Assembly: GCA_963748295.1 (NCBI GenBank)
Contig: CAVVIH010000004.1
Location: 310,001 to 374,000 of the forward strand
Reading direction: 5' to 3'
From: CAVVIH01 sp963748295
GTDB taxonomy: Bacteria > Acidobacteriota > Vicinamibacteria > Vicinamibacterales > 2-12-FULL-66-21
DNA length: 64,000 nucleotides
The translations under genes and the position numbers were made by a program. Below, one piece after another: positions 36,226 through 46,828 of the stretch. Under the pieces are notes generated by a model. That model was not told where the DNA came from. It saw only the letters and a program-made list of their open reading frames with translations, and ran no database searches. Each line of letters begins with the position of its first letter. The stretch's first letter is position 1.

Positions 36226-39073
36226 ATGAGATTGCGAATAACAGCACCGTGGGTGTTGTGTGTCGCCTTACTGGCGCTTGTCACAACACCAGTCTCCGCG
36301 CAGCAGTACACCGGCCGCATCGAAATCACGGTCGTGGACAGCACCGGCGCGGTTCTCCCGGGCACCATCGTTGAAATCAGCGGGCCGCAGAACGGATCCG
36401 CAACCACCGACGCCAAAGGCGCCGCGCAATTCTTGAATCTTGCTCCCGGCACCTATAGGGTCGTCGCCAAGCTGTCGGGCTTCCAGGAATACAGCAACAC
36501 GGCCGTGCCGGTCGGCGTCGGCGTCACCGTTCCCTTGAAGGTGACCCTCGGCGTCGGCACCGTCGCGCAGGACGTCTTCGTCACCGCCGAAGCGCCTGTC
36601 GTCGATCCGAAGCGCACCGCAACAGCCACCAACGTCACCCTGACCGAGCTGCAGGAAGTGCCGTCCTCGCGCGACCCGTGGGTCGTGCTCCAGACGGTTC
36701 CCGGCGTCGTCGTCGACCGCGTCAACGTGGGCGGCGCCGAGTCGGGCCAGCAGTCGAACTACCAGGCGAAGGGCGCCGCCGGCGGCGAGAACACGTGGAA
36801 CATCGACGGCGTGCCGATCACCGACATGTCGGCGCTCGGTTCGACGCCGACCTACTACGACTTCGACATGTTCCAGGAAATGCAGGTCACCACCGGCGGC
36901 GCGGATCTCCAGAACCCGACCCCTGGTGTGGCGCTGAATTTCGTGTTGAAGAGCGGATCGAACACGCCGCACGGCTCGTCGCGCTACTACTTCGAGAACG
37001 AATCGATGCAGTCGAATAACCTGCCCGACGATCTCGAGGCATTGCTCGGCGGCACGACCGGCAAGGGCAACCGCATCGACGAGTACACCGACTACGGCTT
37101 CGAGCTCGGCGGGCCGCTCTTCAAGGATCGGCTGTGGGCGTGGGGTTCGTTCGGCAAGACCGACGTCACGCTGCTCACGCTCGCCAACACGCCCGACCAG
37201 ACCATCCTGACCAACTACGGCTTCAAGGCCTCGGGCCAGGCGACCCAGGACCTCCGCGGAACGTTCACGTTCTTCCGCGGCGAGAAGGAGAAGTTCGGCC
37301 GCAGCGCCGGTCCGACGCGTCCGCCGGAAACCACCTGGAACCAGGGCGGCCCCACCCAGTTGTTCAAGGGCGAAGCGAACTACGTGATCGCCGACAACCT
37401 GGTGTTCTCTGGCCGCTACGCCTACGTTGACGGCGGCTTCTTCCTGACCCCGCAGGGCGGCCTCGAGGCGAACTGGTATCGCGACGACGGCGGCATCAAC
37501 CGTGGATCGTTCTACGACTACACGACGGTCCGTCCGCAGTGGAACCTCTCGGGCGAGGGCAGCTACTTCCGCGGACGCCACGAGATCAAGTTCGGCTTCG
37601 GCTGGCGGCGGTCGGATGTCGACTCGATCACCACCGTGCCGGGCAACGAGATCATCTCGTATCACGACGGCTATCCGAACATGATTGCCGAAGTGACGGC
37701 ATGGAACCAGACGGTAGGCGGCCGCGGCCAGTACAACAACGTCTTCGTCGGCGACACGCTGTCGTGGGATCGCCTCACGCTCAACCTTGGCGTCCGATGG
37801 GACATGCAGTCCTCCTCGGTCAAGTCGTTCACCGCGATTGCGAGCAACGTGCTTCCGGCACTGATGCCTGAAGTCACGGGAAGCGCAGTTGACAACGTGG
37901 TGGAGTGGAATGCGTTTACGCCGCGTATCGGCATGACCTACGCGCTGGACGAATCCCGAAAGACGCTCGCGCGCGCGAGCTACGCGTCGTTCGCGTCGCA
38001 GCTCAACTCCGGGGCGGGGAACTTCCTGTCGGTGGCCCAGGCGCGCGGTGTGTACTTCTACAACGTGCTCGACACCAACGGGAACAAGATCGTGGATCCT
38101 GCTGAAATCGCAGGGCGCGACATCGACAGCTGGTACGGCTTCGATCCTGCCAACCCCGCGAATCAGGGGACGCCGATCCACAAGGTCGGGGACTACGACA
38201 CGCCACTGACGCACGAAGTGCAGTTCGGGATGGACCGTGAGCTGGCCCGGAACTTCGGGGTCAGCGGCACGTTCACCTGGCGCAACTTCACCAACTTCAC
38301 GTGGCGCAACAACGGTCTGCGGGCGAGCGACTATCAGCAGATCTCGACGCTGACCGGAACGCATCCGGCGATCGGCTCCTATAGCGCGCCGATCTACGGT
38401 GTCATCCCCGGGCACGTCCCGGCCAATCGCGCCGCGACGACCTACACGAAGCGCGAGGACTACAGCGAGCGGTATCTCGGGTTCGAGCTTGCGGCCACCA
38501 AGCGCATGTCGAACCGCTGGATGGCGCGCGTCGGGTTCTCGACCAACGATCACCGCCAGTACTTCGACAGCCCGCAGGCGCTGCAGGATCCGACCTCGTC
38601 GGTCACCAATCCGAACATCGACGGTGGCGTCGTCGTTCGCCAGACCGGCGGGAGCGGAAAGAGCGGTATCTACCAGGTGCTGCCGAAGTACCAGTTCATC
38701 GCCACCGGCGTCGTGCAGGCGAAGTGGCAGATCAACCTCGGCATGAACATGGTGTTCCGGCAGGGCTTCGCCACGCCGTACCATCGCACGCAGGTCCCGA
38801 CGGCCGATCCGATTGCGGCTTCGAAGACCGTGCTGCTCGTGACCGATCTCGACGACAACCGTCTGCCGTCGGTGACGTCGCTCGACGCGCGCATCGGCAA
38901 GGAATTCACCGTCAAGCGCGCCCGCTTCAACGTGGACGTCGACGTGTTCAACGTGCTGAACTCGTCAACCGTCCTCGGCCGCCAGTACAGACCTTCGCGT
39001 GACCACCGCGAACAACGTGCAGGAAATCATGAACCCGCGCGTCCTCCGTCTGGGCGTGAGGTTCAATTTCTAA
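36226..39073 (+). CDS. TonB-dependent receptor, Oar-like (frameshift near the 3' end)
   Basis: About 948 aa. ATG 36226 with GGAG upstream starts a signal peptide (VLCVALLALVTTPVSAQ). A carboxypeptidase-regulatory-like domain (about 27-110, GRIEITVVDSTGAVLPG), a plug (about 120-240) and a large beta-barrel follow. After about 38988 the frame shifts. The neighbouring frame gives DLRVTTANNVQEIMNPRVL and the proper C-terminal VRFNF before TAA at 39071-39073. The extra base directly follows a GTAC. Outer-membrane importer of unknown ligand; no enzymes are co-transcribed. Confidence 0.9.
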
Positions 39074-39077
39074 ATAG

Positions 39078-39105
39078 CTATCAGCTCTCAGCTGTCAGCT
39101 ATCAG
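39078..39105. repeat. CTNTCAG heptamers, four units
   Basis: Four exact tandem heptamers (CTATCAG, CTCTCAG, CTGTCAG, CTATCAG) begin four bases after the receptor stop and end at the first base of the terminator stem. Only the third base varies. Confidence 0.85.
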
Positions 39106-39137
39106 CCCCGGGGCGCTTCGGCGCTCCGGGGTTTTTT
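39106..39137 (+). terminator. Rho-independent terminator of the TonB receptor gene
   Basis: An 11-bp GC stem with one G-U pair, a TTCG tetraloop and six T residues (39132-39137). The T tract overlaps the TAA of the convergent gene at 39138-39136. Confidence 0.92.
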
Positions 39138-41214
39138 ATTGGCCGAGCCGCTTCAGCGACTCGCGCGCCATCGGCAAGCCCGGCTCGAGGTCGAGTGCGG
39201 TCCGGTAGTGGCGCACGGCATCGACCTTTCGTCCCTGCATCTCGGCGATGCGGCCAAGGCCGAAGTGGGTGCGTGACGGCTGGTAGCCCATCTCGAGCAG
39301 CGCCCGCAGGTACTTCTCCGCGAGATCGAATTGCTGGGTGCGTGTCGCGAGCGAGACGAGCAGCGTGCGGGGACGCGGGTTGGCGGGATTGATCGCCGCC
39401 GCCTTCTCGTAGGCGGCGAGCGCTTCCGGGGCTCGCCCCTCGCCTTCGAGCACGCGGCCGTTGACGAGCGCGACGTCGAACGAATTCGGCTCGAGGCGCG
39501 CGGCTTCGTCCAGCCGCTTTCGTGCGGCGATGGTGTCGTTGCGCGCGATGTGGATTTCGGCGGCGCTCAGCAGCGGGTTGGCGGTGTCGGGGTTCAGAAT
39601 CGCCGCCAGCTCGTACTCCCCGAGCGCCTGCGCCAGCATGCCCTGCTGCTCGTACGCCTGACCGAGCATCAGGTGCAGGTCGTAGGCGCGCTGGTTGATT
39701 TCGACGAGCCGCTTCAGTTTGACGACCGCCTCCGCCGGCCGCCGTGCCCGCAGGTCGTCGATCGCCTGCGACATCAGCACGCGATACTCGCGGCGTTCTG
39801 CGATCCTGTCCTTCGGATCGGGTCCGCGTGCGCCGTTGCCGGCCTTCGCCACCACGCCGACATATCCGAGGCTGCGCAGGCGCTGAAGTGTCGCCGAATC
39901 GGGCTGCGCCAGCGCGGTCGCGGGGGCGGCGGACGCCATCTCACGATCCAGGCGCGCGGCTTCTTCGAGCATTCCGTCAGCCCGCTGCCGATGCAGGCTG
40001 TAGACGTTCCGCTGCTCGGCCGGATCGTCCTTGAGGTTGTAGAGCTCCGGGCGCGGTGCGTCGATCGCTTTCCATCCATCGGCACGGAGCGATCGCAGCT
40101 CGCTCCAGCCGTAGTGGAGCCTGGGATACCAGGTTTCGGCATATGCGGCGGGTCGTTTGGTTCCACCGCCGCTGGCGAGGAGCGCAACCAGGCTTTCTCC
40201 GTCGATGCCTTCTACGCGCGACATGCCGAGCGCCTCGAGCAGGGTGGGGAAGAGGTCGACCGCGCGCACCTGATCGGCGATGACGCCGCCCCGTGGCAGC
40301 CCCGGACCGCTCATGATCCACGGGATGCGCATGACGCTCTCATAGAGGAAGACGCCGTGCTCGTCCTCGCCGTGATCGCCGAGCGATTCGCCGTGGTCCG
40401 CGATCGCGATCACCAGGGTGCGCGAAAGAGCGTTGCGGGCCCGAAGCGCGTCGAGCAGCCGGCCGATCTGCTGATCGACGAACGCGATCTCGCCGTCGTA
40501 CGGACGTCCGGCGAACTCGGTCGCGAAGGGCTCGGGCGGCAGATATGCCGCATGCGGATCGTAGAGATGGGTCCACGCAAAGAATGGACGATCGGCCGGC
40601 AGCGACGCGATCCATTTGAGCGCATCGTCCACGACCAGGCTGCCGCGGCGTTCCGCGTTGGCCTCGTGCCCCGAATCCACGCGGGTGAAGCCGCTGTCGA
40701 ACTGCGCGAAGCCCTTGGCGAAGCCGTAGGGCTTGTCGAGGATGAAGGCGCCGATGAAGCCGCCGGTCGCGAAGCCGCGCCCGGACAGTACCTGCGCGAG
40801 CGTCGTCGCGTCGGTGGGCAGCGGCGTCGAAGCGTTGTCGCGAACGCCGAGCCGGCCGGGGTATCGGCCCGTGAAGAGCGCCGCATGCGCCGGCCCGGTA
40901 ATCGGCGCCGCCGCGACTGCATCGTCGAAGCGGACGCCGTCACGCGCGAGCGAGTCGAGGTTGGGGGTCTTCGCGGCGGCGTAGCCGTAGGCGCCAATCC
41001 GGTCGGCCCTGACGGTGTCGAGGGTGATCAGGAGAATGTTCGTCGGCCTGGCTGCGGGTGCGGTGGCTGGTGCTCGATTCCAGGCGCAATATCCAACCGC
41101 GAGAAGCAGAACAGCGACGATGGCGGCGCCAAGCGGACTACGATTCCTCTGGCCTGTCGTGGGTTGTTGAATCCCTGTCGCCTGTTGTTTTCGTTTTCCC
41201 ATGAACGGTTTCAC
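39136..41214 (-). CDS. Membrane-anchored sulfatase-fold (alkaline phosphatase superfamily) protein with TPR domain
   Basis: 692 aa (GTG 41214; ATG 41202 also possible). N-terminal anchor (about 28-46), alkaline-phosphatase-fold catalytic domain (about 58-400) with metal motifs ITLDTVRAD and IADHGESLGDHGEDEHG, then TPR repeats (about 470-690). At the sulfatase nucleophile position it reads ITGPAHAALFTG: Thr106 replaces the Cys/Ser that becomes formylglycine, so a phospho-type hydrolase or transferase is more likely than a sulfatase. The domain faces the periplasm. Probably belongs functionally with the two relatives at 46957-49139 and 49441-51588. Confidence 0.88.
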   Translation of the reverse strand: MKPFMGKRKQQATGIQQPTTGQRNRSPLGAAIVAVLLLAVGYCAWNRAPATAPAARPTNILLITLDTVRADRIGAYGYAAAKTPNLDSLARDGVRFDDAVAAAPITGPAHAALFTGRYPGRLGVRDNASTPLPTDATTLAQVLSGRGFATGGFIGAFILDKPYGFAKGFAQFDSGFTRVDSGHEANAERRGSLVVDDALKWIASLPADRPFFAWTHLYDPHAAYLPPEPFATEFAGRPYDGEIAFVDQQIGRLLDALRARNALSRTLVIAIADHGESLGDHGEDEHGVFLYESVMRIPWIMSGPGLPRGGVIADQVRAVDLFPTLLEALGMSRVEGIDGESLVALLASGGGTKRPAAYAETWYPRLHYGWSELRSLRADGWKAIDAPRPELYNLKDDPAEQRNVYSLHRQRADGMLEEAARLDREMASAAPATALAQPDSATLQRLRSLGYVGVVAKAGNGARGPDPKDRIAERREYRVLMSQAIDDLRARRPAEAVVKLKRLVEINQRAYDLHLMLGQAYEQQGMLAQALGEYELAAILNPDTANPLLSAAEIHIARNDTIAARKRLDEAARLEPNSFDVALVNGRVLEGEGRAPEALAAYEKAAAINPANPRPRTLLVSLATRTQQFDLAEKYLRALLEMGYQPSRTHFGLGRIAEMQGRKVDAVRHYRTALDLEPGLPMARESLKRLGQ

Positions 41215-41230
41215 GCCGCCGACGGCTTAC

Positions 41231-41390
41231 ACGAAGAGCACCCGCCTCCGCCAAGGCTACGGCGCGGCAGGCCGACGATACGAAGAGCACGAAGGAAGAT
41301 CGTAGTTCAGAAAGAGCGACGGTCGCGACCGCTTCTCCGATCGTCGAGATCTTCGTGATCGTCGTGGTCGTCGTGAGGACCGTGCTCGCG
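41231..41390. repeat. ACGAAGANC-type repeats with inverted partner
   Basis: ACGAAGAGCAC (41231-41241) and ACGAAGAGCACGAAGGAAGA (from 41280) on the left face GATCTTCGTGATCGTCGTGG (from 41347) on the right, around a 35-bp core. The word CTCCGCCAAGGCTACGGCG between them is itself a short inverted repeat. Fills the gap between two minus-strand genes. Confidence 0.6.
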
Positions 41391-41413
41391 TGAAGGTGGA
41401 TACGCGGATTGAC

Positions 41414-43450
41414 CTACTTCGCCCAGGCAAGTCTGAGCAGCGCCTCGCGCGCCTGGTCGCCGTAGGGTCCGCCGAGCTCAAGATAGCGCTGGTAGTTCTC
41501 CGCGGCTTTCTTGCGATCCCCCTCCGGCGCGATCCACTGCCGCAGGCTGGCGACGTAGCGGCTGCCGCGCGAGTAGCGAAGCTCGTAGGCGCGGCCGAGG
41601 TTGAAATAGGCGAGCGGGTCGCCGGGGGCGAGCTGCGCGGCGGTCGAGAACGCGTTGATCGCCTCGTCGATCGCGTTGCGCCGGACGTGCAGGACGCCGA
41701 TCGCGTTCTGGAATTCCGGATCCTGCGGCCAGCGCGCCGCGGCGTCGCGCATCGTGGCGAGCGAGCTCGTGACGTCGCCGCTCTGCAGGTAGGCGTCGGC
41801 GAGATCGAGATAGACGTCGCGCAGGTCAGGCATCCGCTGTCGCACGGTGCTGAACGCGGCGATCGCTTCCGGGAAACGCCGGAGCGCGAACTCCGACTGG
41901 CCGAGCGCGTAGAACACCCAGACCGGGGCCGTATCGACGGCTGCTTTCGCAAGCATGTCACGCGCACGATCGACGTCGCCTTTTGCGTAGAGCGCCCAGC
42001 CCTCTCGCGCGGTCGCCTCGGTCGATGACGGCGCGATGCGCACGCCAGCCGGCTCCTGCTTGAGTAGCGACTCGACGCGCTCGAGCGCTTTCGCCGGAGG
42101 AGAAAAGACCGGCCGGGTGCCCGGAAGCTCTTCGGTGCGCATCGAAGTCATGGCCGGCAGTGTCGGGAGTGGGGCGCTCGCGACCGCACCCTCGGCGGCC
42201 GGCGGATTCTCAGTCGTCGTTGTGACGGCCGCAGGGATCGCCAGGTAGCCCGCCCGCGCTCGAACCACGGCTCCAGGCCGTTTCACTCGAACGCCAATCC
42301 GCCGGAATTTTCCATCGAGCTGCTGGTTCGCCGGGCGGTATCCGATGACGTAGTAGGTTCCCGTATCGCGCGCGATTGTATCCAGCGCCCGTCCCATGTT
42401 GTTCTCGTTGCGAATGGCGATTCCGCCCGTATCCACCGCGAGGCTGTTGGTGGCATCTCCAAGCATGTCGAACCGGGCCGGCGCGCCGGACGGGTCGTCG
42501 GCCGTCGTGCTGTCGAGAAGATCGGGACCGCGATTCAGCCCGCGCATGTCGATCGTGTAGAACCTGACGCCTGTCCGTCCGGATCGTCCAACCGTATTTG
42601 CCAACGCTTCGAATCGTTCCTCGACGACGAAGCCGTCGGAGAAGAAGATCACCGTCTTTCTGCCGGGAATTCGTCCGAGGCCGCCGATCAGCGCGTCCGT
42701 GCTACGCAGCGTGTTGTGTGCCGTGGCGCGGATCGCCTCCGTCAGGCGGTTGGCTTTTTCGCGCACCTGAGATTCGGCCGACTGGCACTGATCGGGATCC
42801 TCCGTGCATGCGCGCGCAACAACGTACTGCGTGGTTTCCCGGTCCGATCGCGCGACGCGAAGCAGCTCGAGCTCGTCGCGAAACTTCGGCCATTCCCGCA
42901 GCTCCCGCGCGATCCCGCGCGAGGTGCTCGTCGGCTTGATCGCAGCCGCCGCACTGCGCAACTCCTCGACGCTCGACGTCAGGCGATTGCCGATCATCTT
43001 GCCGTCCGCGACGATCCCGCCGACGTCACCCGGAGCGAATTGCTTGCCGAGGAATTCGGTCAGCGCCTTACGCGCGCGATCGAGGGTAGCCGGCGAGGCG
43101 ATATGTTCGGTGTCGAAGAAGAAAACGAACACCCGGCGCTCGGCGGGAATGACTGGAACCGCTGGATTGACGGGAAGGGAATCGGCAGCGGCTCCCGGAA
43201 GTATCGAGGCGGCTGCGGCATCCCTGGCCGTAATCAGAAAGACCGTATCAACGGTCTGCGCAACGCCACCCTCGAGTACTTCGAAATCCTGGGCTCGAAG
43301 GTCGTTGATGAACGTTCCCTTGCGATCCTGAACGGTGACGTCGACCTCGACGGTCAGCGTGGTCGTACGGATGCGCGGCGGGGCTTGCGGCTCCTGCGCG
43401 GCGAGCGGCGCCACCAGCACGAGCGCAACCGCCGCCGCGAGCGTCTTCAT
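41414..43450 (-). CDS. Secreted VWFA-domain protein with TPR repeats
   Basis: 678 aa. ATG 43450 (two bases after the upstream stop) starts a signal peptide (MKTLAAAVALVLVAPLAAQ). The VWFA-related domain of the acidobacterial type spans about 40-330 (TVQDRKGTFINDLRAQDFEVLE, VFVFFFDTEH, KTVIFFSDGFVVEERFEAL). TPR repeats occupy about 490-670. Function unknown; VWFA domains mediate metal-dependent protein contacts. Third gene of the VWFA-small protein-VWFA operon. Confidence 0.88.
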   Translation of the reverse strand: MKTLAAAVALVLVAPLAAQEPQAPPRIRTTTLTVEVDVTVQDRKGTFINDLRAQDFEVLEGGVAQTVDTVFLITARDAAAASILPGAAADSLPVNPAVPVIPAERRVFVFFFDTEHIASPATLDRARKALTEFLGKQFAPGDVGGIVADGKMIGNRLTSSVEELRSAAAAIKPTSTSRGIARELREWPKFRDELELLRVARSDRETTQYVVARACTEDPDQCQSAESQVREKANRLTEAIRATAHNTLRSTDALIGGLGRIPGRKTVIFFSDGFVVEERFEALANTVGRSGRTGVRFYTIDMRGLNRGPDLLDSTTADDPSGAPARFDMLGDATNSLAVDTGGIAIRNENNMGRALDTIARDTGTYYVIGYRPANQQLDGKFRRIGVRVKRPGAVVRARAGYLAIPAAVTTTTENPPAAEGAVASAPLPTLPAMTSMRTEELPGTRPVFSPPAKALERVESLLKQEPAGVRIAPSSTEATAREGWALYAKGDVDRARDMLAKAAVDTAPVWVFYALGQSEFALRRFPEAIAAFSTVRQRMPDLRDVYLDLADAYLQSGDVTSSLATMRDAAARWPQDPEFQNAIGVLHVRRNAIDEAINAFSTAAQLAPGDPLAYFNLGRAYELRYSRGSRYVASLRQWIAPEGDRKKAAENYQRYLELGGPYGDQAREALLRLAWAK

Positions 43451-43452
43451 GA

Positions 43453-44217
43453 CTACTGAACCGAAGTGGAACCCTGGCTCACGTCCGCGATCTGGATGCG
43501 GAACTTCTTCTTGTCCTGCTTTTCGACCCACGCGAGCCGCTTGGCGTCAACCGACCATGCCGGGAGGCGCACGTCCTTGGTGTTGTTGATCTTCTGTTTG
43601 CGTCCCTGCTGATCGACGAGCCCCAGCTTGCCGTCCTGGGCGGCATACGCCATCATGTCCGACCCCTGCGGGCCCCAGCCGAACGTCATGCCGGGCACCA
43701 TCGGTTCACCTTCCCATTTGCCGATGATTTCCCCCTTGAGCAGCAGCGTGATGATGAGGAGGTTGGTCGAAGTCCCGCCGGCGGCTTCGTCGACGGTCGT
43801 TCCCGGGTTGACGCTGCCGCCGCCGCGTGCGAGGTCGCCACCCATGGGACGCGCGGTGGCGGACGTATTCTTGCGCTGCTGATCGATCGTGATCTCGAGC
43901 GCCGCGTTGCCGGGCGCGCTCTTCCACGATTTCCATTCCCAGTACTTTGTCGCCCACTCGGGCAGCGGCGCCGCCGGCTTGATCGCCGCGGATCCGAGGT
44001 CGACGACGTAGTCCGTCTGCTGCACGGCCGTGCCCTTGCGCTTGATCGCGGCGAGGTGCAATTGCTGCCCGTCGGGCGACCACGCCAGCCGCGCCGGCTC
44101 GCCGTCGATCTTGTCCACATCCACCACCAGCAGCGTCTTCGGCGCGGACACCGTGAGGCGCGAGACGTCGGCCGCGGTCACGGCTTGCGCGAGCAGGAGC
44201 GTGAGCACGAGATGCAT
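43453..44217 (-). CDS. Secreted protein with TolB-like propeller motifs
   Basis: 254 aa. Signal peptide about 1-16. PARLAWSPDGQQLHLAAI and VDAKRLAWVEKQDKKKF resemble single PD40/TolB blades, too few for a full propeller. AGAGGAG precedes ATG 44217; the upstream VWFA stop is 9 bp away and the next gene starts 2 bp after this stop, so it is firmly in the operon. Function unknown. Confidence 0.75.
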   Translation of the reverse strand: MHLVLTLLLAQAVTAADVSRLTVSAPKTLLVVDVDKIDGEPARLAWSPDGQQLHLAAIKRKGTAVQQTDYVVDLGSAAIKPAAPLPEWATKYWEWKSWKSAPGNAALEITIDQQRKNTSATARPMGGDLARGGGSVNPGTTVDEAAGGTSTNLLIITLLLKGEIIGKWEGEPMVPGMTFGWGPQGSDMMAYAAQDGKLGLVDQQGRKQKINNTKDVRLPAWSVDAKRLAWVEKQDKKKFRIQIADVSQGSTSVQ

Positions 44218-44226
44218 GGTTCTCCT

Positions 44227-46818
44227 CTAAGGGGCGGGTTTTTCCAGACGCGCGAGACGCTCGCGCAGCTCCAGCGAATCAGGCAATGCCGCAAGGCCCG
44301 CGCGCAGCGCCTGCGCCGCGAGCGCCGGCTGCGACAGGCGCAGGTACGCATCGGCCAGCGCGATGTGCGCGGAAACGAGCTTGGGATCGAGATGCGCGGC
44401 GCTCCGCCACGCGCTCAGCGCGGCAGAGGCGTTTCCGGCACCGTCCTCGGCCCATCCGAGGAAGAACGCGGCAAGCGCGTTCTTCGGATCGCCGGCGAAC
44501 GCCAGTTGAAGCGCCGCGGCGGCGCTCTTGTAATCCTCGCGGACGAACAGCGACAGGCCGCGCAACGCCTGTGCGACAGGCTGGTTCTGATCCTTGACCT
44601 GTTTCAACGCCAGTTCGACTTCTTCCCAGCTGTTCGTCGACGCCAGGCGCGCCGCTTCGGCGGTGTCCGTGCCCTGCGACGCCTGTTTCAGTCCGGCGAC
44701 GTATCGCCGTCCAAGCTCACCGCGGACGATCTCGGCCGGCGACACGACGTCCACCGGCGCCTCGCCGGACGCTGCGAGCGCGTCGCGGCTGCCGACGATC
44801 TCGACCTGCCTCGTGCGCTCGGCGACGATCTCTCCGCGCGCCTTCACGGTCGCATAGGCGACGTAATCTCCTGGTGCGACACCGTCGAGCGGCATCATGA
44901 AGCGCGCGCGCCGCACGACGCCGCCGGAATCTTCGGCGGGATCGAGGAGATCGGCGGTGAATGACTTGATCGCCGAGGTTTCACCCGGCTTCCGCAGCTG
45001 AACGTGCACCTCGAGGCCTTCCACTTGAACCGGCGTCCGCGCGTAGGTTTCGATGACGCCGGACAGGCCGTCGCCCGAGAAGGCCCGCGGGCGAACCGGC
45101 AGCGCACTGAGTGCAGATCCGAGGACGAGATCGCTGACCGCGATTTCCGGGCCGTCGAGCGGACGGACTTCGATGCGCCGATCGGCGCTGCCGACGAGAC
45201 CGCCCGGTTCGCGCACGACGGTGCGCATCATGTAGGAGCCGGCCGGAACGCTGAACTGCACGCGCCATGCGGCGGCGCCCATCGGCGAGCCCTTGCGAGC
45301 CGCGGCCGGCAGCGGAATCGTGTCGGTGCCGCTGGCGACCACGCGTCCATCGCGCACGTCACGCGCGATGAACACCACGTCCGCCGTGTCGGTGGGCCTC
45401 GCACGAACCGGCAAATCGGCGGCAAGGCTGAGGACGACGCGATGCCGTCCGGGCTCCGGGGCCTTCATCACGTAGGTCGTGTAGTCGACCTTGAGCCCCT
45501 GCTGCGCGAACGGCGCGCCAAGCACCGAATCGATCGCCTTGCGGCGATCCGCCATCGTCCGGTCTGGCGCCAGCGTGTAGCCGGTGCGCGCGCTGACGCG
45601 TGTGCCAGAACGTTTCGACTTGATGGTGATGCGGCGGTATTGGCCGCGCTTGATCCGCGCGTCTTCGGACGGCGTGAAACCTACCAGGTAGTAGTCCTGC
45701 GCCTGCTCGGCAATCACGTTGAGTGCGTCGCCGGTCCGCGCCGAGGCATCGAGCACCATCATGCCGTCAGTTTCGACCGCGAGCGTGGACATGGGCGCGA
45801 TTCGTGACTGGATCTCGGTGGCCAACGTGGTGTCGGACGCGTACGCCTCGTTCAGCGCTGGTCCGCGGTTGTTCAAGTCGAAGGTGTAGAACACGCAGTA
45901 GCTTTGCGCGGCGGCGGCGGCCACGGTTTCGAGCTCGCGCGTCAGGTTGTCCTGGAAGAACCCTTCGGAAAACAGGATTACCGTCTTACGGCCTTCGATG
46001 TCGCGGAACCCCCCGACAACGTCTGCAAGGTATTGGAGGAACTGTCGGGAGGCCGCGTCGGTCAGAGTGACGACGGTATTGGCGTTTTCGCGAACGATCA
46101 GGCGGGAAGCCGAGGCGCTATCTTCGGTCAGGGCATTCGCCTTGTTGTTGCCGGAGCCCCCGGGAAGGACGTCGGAGCTCAATTCCGACGCCATGCGCAA
46201 AACGACTTCGGTCATCAGTCGTTCGTCGCCTAGGGCGATTCGATGCGCTTCGAACACGCTCATGTTGCCGATCGGCGTCGTCACGATGCGCTGATACGAC
46301 CCGCGGATCTTCGGCAGCTCGTTGATCGCTCGAATCTTGTCGGCGGTGAAGCCAATCTGCGGCCCTGGTCCCGGAAGAGCAAACAACGCGACACGATCCG
46401 ACGGCCGCACGCGGGTGCGGATGAACTGCTCCGCAGCCAGCCGCGCCCGCTGCTCGTTGCCGGGCGTGATGTGCTGCTGGTCGAAGATCAGGATGTAGAG
46501 GTGGCCGCGAGGGAACGCTTCGTTCGACGAGACTTCCGCCGTGACCGCGCGCATGGCGGCGTCCACGTATGCGCCGGCCGGCTCGGTGACGCGCTGGAAC
46601 AGCACGATCGGCAACAGCGTGCCGGCGTCGTAGATTTCGAGCTCTTCCGGACGGAGGTCGGTGACCGGCCGGCCCGCTTCGTCGGTGACCCGCACGTCCA
46701 GGCGGACGAGATCGACGCCGGTCTTGAACGTCGGCTTGTCGGCAGATTGCGTCTGAGCGACCACGGGCGCCGCCGTCAGCAACGCCAGAGCGGTCAGGCG
46801 CACGAATTGGGAGGGCAC
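44227..46818 (-). CDS. Secreted VWFA-domain protein with TPR repeats
   Basis: 863 aa from GTG 46818 (GTG 46803 possible). Signal peptide about 1-22. VWFA-related acidobacterial domain about 30-330 (RLDVRVTDEAGRPVTDLRPEELEIYD, HLYILIFDQQHITPGN, RKTVILFSEGFFQDNL), a beta-rich middle, and TPR repeats about 740-850. Paralogue of 41414-43450. Its 5' leader is the ACTCCCA repeat; no ordinary ribosome site is visible, the nearest purine-rich GGGAG being 13 bases away inside the repeat. Confidence 0.88.
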   Translation of the reverse strand: MPSQFVRLTALALLTAAPVVAQTQSADKPTFKTGVDLVRLDVRVTDEAGRPVTDLRPEELEIYDAGTLLPIVLFQRVTEPAGAYVDAAMRAVTAEVSSNEAFPRGHLYILIFDQQHITPGNEQRARLAAEQFIRTRVRPSDRVALFALPGPGPQIGFTADKIRAINELPKIRGSYQRIVTTPIGNMSVFEAHRIALGDERLMTEVVLRMASELSSDVLPGGSGNNKANALTEDSASASRLIVRENANTVVTLTDAASRQFLQYLADVVGGFRDIEGRKTVILFSEGFFQDNLTRELETVAAAAAQSYCVFYTFDLNNRGPALNEAYASDTTLATEIQSRIAPMSTLAVETDGMMVLDASARTGDALNVIAEQAQDYYLVGFTPSEDARIKRGQYRRITIKSKRSGTRVSARTGYTLAPDRTMADRRKAIDSVLGAPFAQQGLKVDYTTYVMKAPEPGRHRVVLSLAADLPVRARPTDTADVVFIARDVRDGRVVASGTDTIPLPAAARKGSPMGAAAWRVQFSVPAGSYMMRTVVREPGGLVGSADRRIEVRPLDGPEIAVSDLVLGSALSALPVRPRAFSGDGLSGVIETYARTPVQVEGLEVHVQLRKPGETSAIKSFTADLLDPAEDSGGVVRRARFMMPLDGVAPGDYVAYATVKARGEIVAERTRQVEIVGSRDALAASGEAPVDVVSPAEIVRGELGRRYVAGLKQASQGTDTAEAARLASTNSWEEVELALKQVKDQNQPVAQALRGLSLFVREDYKSAAAALQLAFAGDPKNALAAFFLGWAEDGAGNASAALSAWRSAAHLDPKLVSAHIALADAYLRLSQPALAAQALRAGLAALPDSLELRERLARLEKPAP

Positions 46819-46828
46819 GAGGGAATTT

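Noticed and set aside
36268..38784. Long open frame (838 aa) antisense to the TonB receptor gene
   Set aside because: Arg/Val/His-rich shadow of a high-GC gene with no domain or ribosome site; the sense frame encodes a clear receptor.
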